Assembly: GCA_913051825.1 (NCBI GenBank) | Contig: CAJXCR010000011.1 | Location: 1 to 38,441 of the forward strand | Reading direction: 5' to 3' | From: an uncultured Halieaceae bacterium | GTDB taxonomy: Bacteria; Pseudomonadota; Gammaproteobacteria; Pseudomonadales; Halieaceae | Length of the DNA: 38,441 nucleotides | In this document: positions 31,124 to 38,441 of the stretch, one piece after another | Layout: the number at the start of each line of letters is the position of its first letter | How positions within the stretch are numbered: position 1 is the stretch's first letter | Position numbers and translations under genes: made by a program | The notes under the pieces: generated by a model | Told to the model about the DNA's origin: nothing | What the model saw: the letters and a program-made list of their open reading frames with translations, nothing else | Database searches by the model: none

Positions 31124-32245
31124 TTGGATAACAGAAAAAAATTGCTTGCCGCGCGGCGTTGGGTCATAAAAGTAGGAAGTTCACTATTAACAGATGATGG
31201 CGCCGCTATTAATGGCAATATGATCAAGTCTTTAGCTGACCAATTATCGTATCAAAAAATTCACGGAAAAGAGGTTGTGCTCGTTTCAAGTGGAGCGGTA
31301 GCTGCTGGTATCGTCAAGTTAGGTTTGCATAATAGACCGTCAGCTTTGCATGAATTGCAAGCTGCAGCAGCAGTAGGGCAATCTGATCTAATTCGAGTGT
31401 ATGAGGAAGCATTTTCAGAAATGGGTTTAAAAATAGCTCAAGTCTTACTTGGACATGATGATATTGCAGCTCGAGATCGTTACCTGAATGCTCGCAGCAC
31501 TTTAAATACCTTATTAGCGTTAGGCGTTATTCCTTTAGTAAATGAAAATGACACTGTGGCCACTGACGAGATTCGTTTTGGTGATAACGATACACTTGCT
31601 GCTTTAGTAGCAAACCTTGTTGATGCGGATGCACTTCTTTTGCTCACAGATCAAGAAGGATTAATGAGCGAAGATCCTAGATATTCGAAGAATGCTTCTC
31701 TTATTGAAGCCAGCGATGTTTTTTCATCTAATCTTGATCAAATTGCAAAAGATGGTGGCGGCTTCGGTCGTGGAGGAATGAAATCAAAACTGAGCGCAGC
31801 CAGAATAGCTTCAAGATCTGGTACCGAGACTATTATTGCCGATGGACGAAAGGAAAATATTATTAGCAAAGTAATCGCTGGTGATAATTTAGGCACCTTA
31901 TTGTCTTCTGGGCGAAAACCAGAAAGTGCTCGAAAGCAATGGTTGGCGAGCATGGTGCGAATCCGAGGCCAATTGACTATTGATACTGGTGCTATAGAAG
32001 TTTTACAGAGCTCTGGGAAAAGTCTCTTGCCAATAGGTGTGATTGAATTAACTGGAGACTTTGGGCGAGGTGATTTAGTCTCGTGCATCGATAAAAACGG
32101 GAACGAAGTTGCTAGGGGTTTAGTCAATTACGATTTTTCCGAAGCAAAAAAAATTATCGGTCTTCCTTCATCAGATATTCAAAGCAAGTTGGGCTATGGT
32201 GGAGAAAACGAATTAATTCATCGTGACAATTTAATTTTAATTTAG
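31124..32245 (+). CDS. proB: Glutamate 5-kinase (TTG start)
   Basis: WVIKVGSSLLTDDG; VLVSSGAVAAGI; NENDTVATDEIRFGDNDTLAALVA; C-terminal PUA domain. Confidence 0.96.
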   Translation: MDNRKKLLAARRWVIKVGSSLLTDDGAAINGNMIKSLADQLSYQKIHGKEVVLVSSGAVAAGIVKLGLHNRPSALHELQAAAAVGQSDLIRVYEEAFSEMGLKIAQVLLGHDDIAARDRYLNARSTLNTLLALGVIPLVNENDTVATDEIRFGDNDTLAALVANLVDADALLLLTDQEGLMSEDPRYSKNASLIEASDVFSSNLDQIAKDGGGFGRGGMKSKLSAARIASRSGTETIIADGRKENIISKVIAGDNLGTLLSSGRKPESARKQWLASMVRIRGQLTIDTGAIEVLQSSGKSLLPIGVIELTGDFGRGDLVSCIDKNGNEVARGLVNYDFSEAKKIIGLPSSDIQSKLGYGGENELIHRDNLILI

Positions 32246-32311
32246 ATTATTAATCTATAACTGCCGTGCGTTTAACTTTCCAAGACCAATGTCTTTTTGA
32301 GATGGGAAATG

Positions 32312-33154
32312 ATGTTTTCAGATAAAGAATTATTGTTTTTTTCATGCGTGCTCCTGATCCTTGTTTCTCTAATAGGTGGATGGATACCTAATTTATTTAA
32401 AGTAACTCATGTTCGGCTTCAGTCAGCTATGAGTCTGGTTGCTGGCTTTATGGTCGGGATAGCAGTACTTCATCTGTTACCTCATAGTGTTTCTATTCGC
32501 GCCGATAACAATGCTTTAGAGGATGTTAGCTTATGGTTGATGGTTGGATTAGTAATAATGTTTGTAATGATTCGAAGTTTTCATTTCCATCAGCATGAGC
32601 AGCCACTAATACATACCAATAATCCTCAAGAAGTAGATAATCTGTCGTCGGCAGCTTATTTGTCTTATAGCTGGATAGGAGTTGCGGTAGGGTTTTCTAT
32701 ACATAGCTTTATAGAGGGAGCTGCATTAGTTGCGGCGTTACAGGTGCAATTATTTCATTCAAGCAATTTCCCATGGATCTGGTTGGGAGTTCTGATGGCT
32801 ATTCTTTTACATAAACCGTTAGACTCTATGTCGATCAGTTTTTTGATTAAGGAGGGTGGATGGAAATCATCGACTAATTATCTTGTAAACATTTTGTTTG
32901 CGTTGATGTGTCCGATTGGAGCCTTGATTTTTTATTTTGGAGCTACGAAGTATTTTGATTTTGAATTTTTATCAAACACTATGGCGTTTTCCTCTGGAGC
33001 ATTTATCTGCATCGCCCTTAGCGACCTTCTGCCAGAGGTTCATCAGCATAGACATGACCGTTTTACCTTGACAATTATGTTTTTGATTGGAGTTTTATTT
33101 TCATATCTATTGAGAATTATGGAAGTAAATGCAGGACTAACCGGACATTTCTAG
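32312..33154 (+). CDS. ZIP-family metal transporter
   Basis: Hydrophobic multi-TM; HLLPHS and SIHSFIEGAALVAALQ signatures; possible starts 32297/32309/32312. Confidence 0.85.
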   Translation: MFSDKELLFFSCVLLILVSLIGGWIPNLFKVTHVRLQSAMSLVAGFMVGIAVLHLLPHSVSIRADNNALEDVSLWLMVGLVIMFVMIRSFHFHQHEQPLIHTNNPQEVDNLSSAAYLSYSWIGVAVGFSIHSFIEGAALVAALQVQLFHSSNFPWIWLGVLMAILLHKPLDSMSISFLIKEGGWKSSTNYLVNILFALMCPIGALIFYFGATKYFDFEFLSNTMAFSSGAFICIALSDLLPEVHQHRHDRFTLTIMFLIGVLFSYLLRIMEVNAGLTGHF

Positions 33155-33167
33155 TTGTATTTTTGAT

Positions 33168-33488
33168 TCATTTTACCTTCATAGCATTTTCCAAGCTCCC
33201 TACGTTGACTACGGCTTTGTATCCAATTTTATTCAAGGTGTTCAGCGCTTTTTGTGCTCTTCCTCCAGAACGGCAATAAAGGTAAATTTCTGTGTCTAGA
33301 GGCAAGGCAAGTTCAGAAATTCTTTTTCCGATTTCATTAAATGGAATTAATATTGCTCCTTTTTTGTGGCGAGCTTTGTACTCTTTGCTTGTTCTAACAT
33401 CAATCCAAACTGGTTTATTAGCATTTTGGTAATCAGACGCATTTAAATAAATCGGGATCAATAATAGAAAAAAGAATACAGGTTTCAT
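33168..33488 (-). CDS. Periplasmic rhodanese-like protein (PspE-type)
   Basis: Signal peptide MKPVFFFLLLIPIYLNA; WIDVRTSKEYKARHKKGAILIPFNEI; active-site loop CRSGGRA. Confidence 0.85.
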   Translation of the reverse strand: MKPVFFFLLLIPIYLNASDYQNANKPVWIDVRTSKEYKARHKKGAILIPFNEIGKRISELALPLDTEIYLYCRSGGRAQKALNTLNKIGYKAVVNVGSLENAMKVK

Positions 33489-33519
33489 TTTTCCTATTTT
33501 AAATCTTTTTTGCCAGTTG

Positions 33520-34569
33520 CTAGAAAGCATTGTTGCTGATGTTGTCATTTATCCAACCTTTACATTTATCAGTTACTAATCTTGAAAGCGCATCTATATG
33601 GATAGGTTCGCTATTAAGACACGGTATATACTCGTATTTCTTCCCCCCGGCGTCTAAAAAGTATTGGCGATTCTCTACGTTAATTTCTTCTATCGTTTCC
33701 AAGCAGTCGGAGGCGAAGCCAGGACAAATAATCTGGACCGATTCTACTTGTTTATTGGGTAAATCTTTTAATGTCTCATCTGTATACGGTTGCAGCCATT
33801 CTCGAGGGCCAAAACGAGACTGAAAAGTTGTTAAATATCTATCAGCTTCGAGATTGAGTTTTTTAACGAGTAATTCCGAAGTTTTTTGGCATTGATGAAA
33901 ATAAGGATCACCCGCTTCCATATAACTTTGTGGCTCTCCATGGTAGGAAAATATAAGTATATCTGATTCACCATATTTTGATCGGTGTTTTTCTATTTGT
34001 AATGCAATAGCTTCAATATAAGCTGGATGATCGTGATAGCTGGAAACAAATCTGACCTCTGGTATCCATCTTTGTTTCACAAAAAATTTAGCAATGGCAT
34101 CAAAAGTAGAGCCTGTCGTTGGTCCGGAATACTGAGGATATAAAGGTAGAACAAGCAATTTTTGAATCCCTATTGATTCGAGTTTCTTAATTGCGGATTT
34201 GATGCTTGGCTCCCCATAACGCATACCAAAGTCCACTGCAATTTCATCCCCATATTTAGATGAAAGCGCATTTTTTAATCCTTCAGCTTGGTTTCTCGTG
34301 TTTACTAAGAGAGGAGATCCTTCTTCTGTCCAAACCGTTGAGTAAGCTTCTGCCGAGCGCGCTGGACGAATGTTTAGGATGATGAAGTTTAATATGAACC
34401 ACCAAACAAGCCGAGGGATTTCAATCACTCTGGGGTCAGACAAAAACTCTCTAAGGTAGATTTTTAGAGCCGTCTTTGTAGGTGCTGCCGGAGTTCCAAG
34501 GTTAGTAATAAGGATCCCAACTGTGTTTTTTGGGTGCTGACCAAAATTTTGTGAGCCAATATATTTCAT
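33520..34569 (-). CDS. hemH: Ferrochelatase
   Basis: VGILITNLGTPAAPT; FSYHGEPQSYMEAGDPYFHQC; FQSRFGPREWLQPYTDET; ICPGFASDCLETIEEI. Confidence 0.96.
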   Translation of the reverse strand: MKYIGSQNFGQHPKNTVGILITNLGTPAAPTKTALKIYLREFLSDPRVIEIPRLVWWFILNFIILNIRPARSAEAYSTVWTEEGSPLLVNTRNQAEGLKNALSSKYGDEIAVDFGMRYGEPSIKSAIKKLESIGIQKLLVLPLYPQYSGPTTGSTFDAIAKFFVKQRWIPEVRFVSSYHDHPAYIEAIALQIEKHRSKYGESDILIFSYHGEPQSYMEAGDPYFHQCQKTSELLVKKLNLEADRYLTTFQSRFGPREWLQPYTDETLKDLPNKQVESVQIICPGFASDCLETIEEINVENRQYFLDAGGKKYEYIPCLNSEPIHIDALSRLVTDKCKGWINDNISNNAF

Positions 34570-34724
34570 TGATACCAATATACGTTTCTATATTCACGGA
34601 TCCAAGTAAAATGTCGGTACTATGGCGGCTTTGCGGTATGGTTACGTATATTTGATTCGATTGGACCAAATTGGAATGAGTAAAATCAACAGCAAATCTT
34701 TAATTAATTTCGAGAGATGAATAA

Positions 34725-35513
34725 ATGCCCTTATTAGATAAATTTCGGTTGGATGGTCGAGTTGCGTTAGTTACTGGAGCTGGAAAAGGCATTGGAGCAG
34801 GAATATCAAAGGTCTTTGCAGAGGCGGGTGCTGATGTTGCTATTGCTGCACGTAGTGATGGCGACTTAAGACAAGTGGCAGATCAAATAGAGTCTTTTGG
34901 TAGACGAGCACTGTGTGTTCCAACTGATGTGCTCGAAAACGCACAGCTCGAGCAATTAATTAACCATGTAGAAGAATATTTTGGCAAACTGGATATCTTG
35001 GTTAATAACGCAGGTGGATTTCCTCCTAAACCGTTTTTGGATACCACTGTAGAAGAATTTGATTATGCTATGCGATTTAATGTCACATCTGCTTTCTCGC
35101 TTTCTCGCTTAGCGATCCCCATAATGACGCAGAAAAATTCAAATGGAACCATCTTAAACATTTCTTCGGTAGTCGGGGATTTTCCTGCATCAAGTTTTTC
35201 TGCTTATGGAACTGCCAAGAGTGCGTTGTCTTTTTTAACTCGAGAGTTGGCGCAAGAACTTGCTCCAAGAATCAGAGTGAATGCAATTGCTGTGGGATCG
35301 ACCAGGACATCCTCATTAAATGCAGTACTGACCCCTGAGATTGAAAATACTATGGTCGGCTTGACTCCGTTAGCAAGGTTAGGTGAGGTGGAGGATGTGG
35401 CGCTTGGTGCGCTTTATCTATGTTCCCCAGCATCAGATTATGTCACAGGAGAGATTCTTGGTGTGAATGGTGGTCTTGAGAGACTGAGCATGGAGCTCCC
35501 AAGAGCTTTTTGA
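34725..35513 (+). CDS. Short-chain dehydrogenase/reductase
   Basis: VALVTGAGKGIGAGI; NNAGG; SS...YGTAKSAL catalytic S-Y-K arrangement; 262 aa. Confidence 0.93.
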   Translation: MPLLDKFRLDGRVALVTGAGKGIGAGISKVFAEAGADVAIAARSDGDLRQVADQIESFGRRALCVPTDVLENAQLEQLINHVEEYFGKLDILVNNAGGFPPKPFLDTTVEEFDYAMRFNVTSAFSLSRLAIPIMTQKNSNGTILNISSVVGDFPASSFSAYGTAKSALSFLTRELAQELAPRIRVNAIAVGSTRTSSLNAVLTPEIENTMVGLTPLARLGEVEDVALGALYLCSPASDYVTGEILGVNGGLERLSMELPRAF

Positions 35514-35612
35514 GATGTTCGTTAGAGTCTAGCTGCTGGAAAAGCTTTTAGTAGTCATTTTTTTAATTATAGAAGTAGCGCAATTTATAATGAATTTTTA
35601 TAGGAGATTATT

Positions 35613-36785
35613 TTGGCACTAACTTTTGACAGTGCTCGTATGCACAATCCGTATATCACTTCAGAACATGAAGCTTGGCGGACACAGATCCGTCGATTTA
35701 TAGACGCAGAAATAATGCCGTATGCTGAATCTTGGGATGAGAATGGAAATATCCCATCCGATCTATGGATTAAAGCTGCTGGAGTTGGCCTTTTGGGTTT
35801 TGGATTTCCTGAGAAATACGGCGGAACCCTAGAAGGTATCGATGTTTGGCACAGTTGGATAATAAATGAAGAACTTGCAAGGATTGGTGTGGGCGGAGTG
35901 TCGGCCAGCTTAATGGTCCACGGAATAGGTTTACCGCCAGTAATAAACTGGGGTTCTAGTGAAATGAAGCAGCGCGTCGCCCCAGCTGTTTTAGCCGGCG
36001 AAAAGCATATTTCTCTTGGGATCACTGAGCCAGGGGGAGGGTCTGATGTGGCAAGCCTTTCTACTACTGCAATTCGCGAAGGGGATGTTTATATCGTAAA
36101 TGGTTCAAAAACTTATATCACTGGTGGAATGAGAGCAAATTGGGTTTCTACGGCAGTTAGGACTGGTGGGGAAGGTGCTGGGGGAGTTTCGATGTTATTG
36201 ATACCGACTGACGCAAAAGGATTTACCAGAACAGAACTAGATCGGAAGCAAGGTTGGTGGGCGTCAGATACTGCGACTCTTTATTTTGATAATGTTCGTG
36301 TTCCCGTTGACCAATTGATTGGTGAAGAAAATAAGGGATTCAGAGTGATCATGGCGAATTTTAATGACGAGAGAATGTCCATGTCAGCAGCAATGGAAGC
36401 GTTAGGTCGTGTTTGTCTTGAAGAGGCTGTCGAATGGGCTCAGCAAAGAAAGACTTTTGGTAAGAGGTTGGCTGATCATCAGGTAATCAGGCACAAGATT
36501 GCTCAAATGAAACAGCGACTAAATGCAACTCAAGCTTACATAAGATTATGCTATGAGGCTATCCAATCAAATGCGCCAAATCCTGGTGATATAGCTTTAC
36601 TTAAAGTTCAGTCATCTGAGACGATGGAATATTGTGCCCGTGAAGCGATGCAAATACTCGGAGGTGCTGGATATATGCGAGGAGGTCGGGTGGAGCGCAT
36701 ATATCGAGAGGTTAGGGTTAATGCTATTGGAGGTGGTTCGGAGGAGATAATGCGTGATTTGGCTAGCAGGCAGTATCAGCTTTAG
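35613..36785 (+). CDS. Acyl-CoA dehydrogenase (TTG start)
   Basis: LGITEPGGGSDVASL; ITGGMRANW; RKTFGKRLADHQVIRHKIAQM; QILGGAGYMRGGRVERIYREVRV. Confidence 0.94.
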   Translation: MALTFDSARMHNPYITSEHEAWRTQIRRFIDAEIMPYAESWDENGNIPSDLWIKAAGVGLLGFGFPEKYGGTLEGIDVWHSWIINEELARIGVGGVSASLMVHGIGLPPVINWGSSEMKQRVAPAVLAGEKHISLGITEPGGGSDVASLSTTAIREGDVYIVNGSKTYITGGMRANWVSTAVRTGGEGAGGVSMLLIPTDAKGFTRTELDRKQGWWASDTATLYFDNVRVPVDQLIGEENKGFRVIMANFNDERMSMSAAMEALGRVCLEEAVEWAQQRKTFGKRLADHQVIRHKIAQMKQRLNATQAYIRLCYEAIQSNAPNPGDIALLKVQSSETMEYCAREAMQILGGAGYMRGGRVERIYREVRVNAIGGGSEEIMRDLASRQYQL

Positions 36786-36839
36786 GATTAGTCGATTTGG
36801 TCCGTGTATTTTTTATTCTAATTTAAAGGAGCAATAATA

Positions 36840-38042
36840 GTGACCAATTCCAAGAAGGAATTAGAAGAATTTCGAGCTGAAGTTTCTGCTTGGTTGGGCG
36901 ACAACAAGCCTAAAGAACCTGGGTTTTTGCTTCCTCAATCCTTTATGGAAGTTGGTACAGATCAACAGCTGGATTTTCTTAGAGAGTGGCAATATAAAAT
37001 TTGGTCGGCCGGTTATTTGGGTTTGGCTTGGCCCAAGGAATACGGTGGTGGGGGAGTAGACCCTGTTTTCCAGACTATCGCAGATAAAGAGATGCGTCGA
37101 CTAGGAGTTCCTATTTGTTTTAACATCATTGGACTAGGTTGGGCGGGTCCTCTAATAAAAGATATTGGAACTGAGGCGGAAAAGAAAAAATATCTCAAGG
37201 GAATTTTGACCGCTGAGGATATTTGGTGTCAGGGATTTTCTGAACCTGATAATGGATCTGACCTTGGCAATGTTCAAATGCGAGCGGTGCGAGATGGTGA
37301 TGAATATGTAATTAATGGCACTAAGATTTGGACTACTATGGGCAACTATGCCAAATATATGATCTTGCTTGCAAGAACAAATCAAACTGCTGAGAGAAAG
37401 TATGACGGCTTATCTTTTTTTCTAGCCCCAATGAATGTTTCGGGAGTAGAGGCGAAGCCGATTCGAAAAATAACTGGTGAGTATGGCTTTACAGAAACCT
37501 TCTTTACAGATGCAAGGATTCCGGCGGACTCTATTATGGGTCAGGAAGGGCAAGGTTGGAAAATTGCTATGCAAACTCTGCAATATGAACGAGGTGCAGA
37601 AGCTGGCCATGCTGGAGGGCTTGCTTTTGTTCGGGTACAGATGGATGACCTCATAGGTCAGCTGAAATCTGCATATCGTAATGGTAAGCCATTGTTAGAT
37701 GACCCGATCGTTCGCGATCAGCTTGTATCACTAATTATGGAAGAAAAGGCTATCTCTTTAGGTGACAAACGTACACATATTGGACCGCTTACCAGTGACT
37801 ATCCTCTATCGCTTCCTCTCTCTCACAAACTCAGGTACACCGAATATGCTCGTAGAATGCGTAAGTTGGCTGTCAATTTACAGGGAGCCGCTGGAGCTCT
37901 CTATGTCGGAGACGATTCAGCCTTAGAAGGTGGTTTTTGGCAAAAGGCATATTTCCAGAGTTTTTCTGCCACGATAGGAGGAGGCACTAGCCAAGTCCAA
38001 GCAAACATTGTGGCCGAACACGTTTTAGGCTTGCCAAAATAA
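36840..38042 (+). CDS. Acyl-CoA dehydrogenase (GTG start)
   Basis: LGLAWPKEYGGGGVDPVF; GFSEPDNGSDLGNVQMRA; INGTKIWTTMGNYAKYMILLART; 400 aa. Confidence 0.93.
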   Translation: MTNSKKELEEFRAEVSAWLGDNKPKEPGFLLPQSFMEVGTDQQLDFLREWQYKIWSAGYLGLAWPKEYGGGGVDPVFQTIADKEMRRLGVPICFNIIGLGWAGPLIKDIGTEAEKKKYLKGILTAEDIWCQGFSEPDNGSDLGNVQMRAVRDGDEYVINGTKIWTTMGNYAKYMILLARTNQTAERKYDGLSFFLAPMNVSGVEAKPIRKITGEYGFTETFFTDARIPADSIMGQEGQGWKIAMQTLQYERGAEAGHAGGLAFVRVQMDDLIGQLKSAYRNGKPLLDDPIVRDQLVSLIMEEKAISLGDKRTHIGPLTSDYPLSLPLSHKLRYTEYARRMRKLAVNLQGAAGALYVGDDSALEGGFWQKAYFQSFSATIGGGTSQVQANIVAEHVLGLPK

Positions 38043-38054
38043 AGGAACCTAAAA

Positions 38055-38441
38055 ATGAATAAAACTTCTTCCAACTCTCTATCTTTTACTGAAGAGCAAG
38101 CGATGTTACTAGAGGCTTCTAGAGAGTTTTGTCGGAAAAAATCAACTATAGAAGACGTGCGGAAGCAGCTTGACACCGTTTTAGGATACGACATAAATGT
38201 CTGGAACGAAATGGTTGATCTAGGCTGGCTTAGTATCGCAATCCCAGAACATCTTTCTGGATCAGGATTAGGTGTTAACGGACTGGTTCCCTTGATCGAA
38301 AATATGGGGAGAGCCATGCTAGGTACGCCTCTTGTAAGTACAGTTTTGGCCGCACAATTATTAATTCGCGCAGACGCCGGTGAATGTTCTGAAAGATTGC
38401 TGCAGAAAATCATTGAAGGGACTCCAGCTACCATAGCTTTT
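38055..38441 (+). CDS. Acyl-CoA dehydrogenase-like protein, N-terminal part (3' truncated by window edge)
   Basis: Open frame from ATG 38055: MNKTSSNSLSFTEEQAMLLEASREFCRKK...WNEMVDLGWLSIAIPEHLSGSGLGVNGLVPLIENMGRAMLGTPLVST, typical ACAD N-domain; not in the ORF track. Confidence 0.85.
   Translation, partial: MNKTSSNSLSFTEEQAMLLEASREFCRKKSTIEDVRKQLDTVLGYDINVWNEMVDLGWLSIAIPEHLSGSGLGVNGLVPLIENMGRAMLGTPLVSTVLAAQLLIRADAGECSERLLQKIIEGTPATIAF

Noticed and set aside
32243-32257. Palindrome TAGATTA-T-TAATCTA at the proB stop
   Set aside because: AT-only-like 7-bp arms with a 1-nt centre and no T tract; likely chance in AT-rich DNA.
35092-35112. Tandem GCTTTCTC micro-repeat in the SDR gene
   Set aside because: Two copies only, in frame (AFSLSRL); consistent with ordinary coding sequence.
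35530-35575. Possible terminator hairpin after the SDR gene (CTGCTGGAA...TTTTAGTAG then T run)
   Set aside because: Relies on several G-T pairs; too weak to call without a folding computation.
35585-36025. 146-aa minus-strand ORF opposite the first ACAD
   Set aside because: Shadow ORF; the plus-strand ACAD frame fully explains the region.
37901-38434. 177-aa minus-strand ORF antisense to the ACAD genes
   Set aside because: Lies opposite two convincing ACAD reading frames; composition is low-complexity shadow-ORF type with no recognisable domain.
1-38441. CRISPR arrays, prophage, transposons, toxin-antitoxin or defence systems
   Set aside because: No spaced direct-repeat arrays, transposase, integrase or defence-domain proteins seen; nearly all coding capacity is assigned to housekeeping or metabolic genes.

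Overview
The window looks like chromosomal DNA from a low-to-moderate-GC gammaproteobacterium, probably an uncultured marine type; the taxonomy is inferred from gene content and order only. It opens with the 3' end of rplB and continues through the S10/spc/alpha ribosomal protein superoperon: rpsS-rplV-rpsC-rplP-rpmC-rpsQ-rplN-rplX-rplE-rpsN-rpsH-rplF-rplR-rpsE-rpmD-rplO-secY-rpmJ-rpsM-rpsK-rpsD-rpoA-rplQ. rpmJ is absent from the ORF track but clearly present. Next come a solitary Rieske oxygenase, a small lipoprotein coupled to uvrA, a YajR-like MFS transporter and ssb. They are followed by a degenerate RmlD-like protein with moaB-moeA, then fabB/fabA, and a manC-galU-phosphomannomutase sugar-nucleotide operon convergent with pgi. 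The rest is ispB divergent from rplU-rpmA-obgE-proB, a ZIP transporter, a periplasmic rhodanese and hemH, and finally an SDR with three acyl-CoA dehydrogenases (the last truncated by the window edge). I found no CRISPR, prophage, transposase, tRNA or rRNA, and no convincing undescribed defence or mobile system. Most of the window is ordinary housekeeping DNA. The best second looks are: (i) the phosphomannomutase, whose conserved N-terminus can only be reached from an AUU-type start overlapping the galU stop; (ii) a RmlD-family protein that has lost its cofactor and catalytic motifs; (iii) a ManC cupin domain with an apparent His->Arg change in its metal-binding motif; (iv) a perfect 17-bp inverted repeat upstream of ssb; (v) a lipoprotein with a DxNxDGxxD motif coupled to uvrA; and (vi) the SDR/ACAD cluster.
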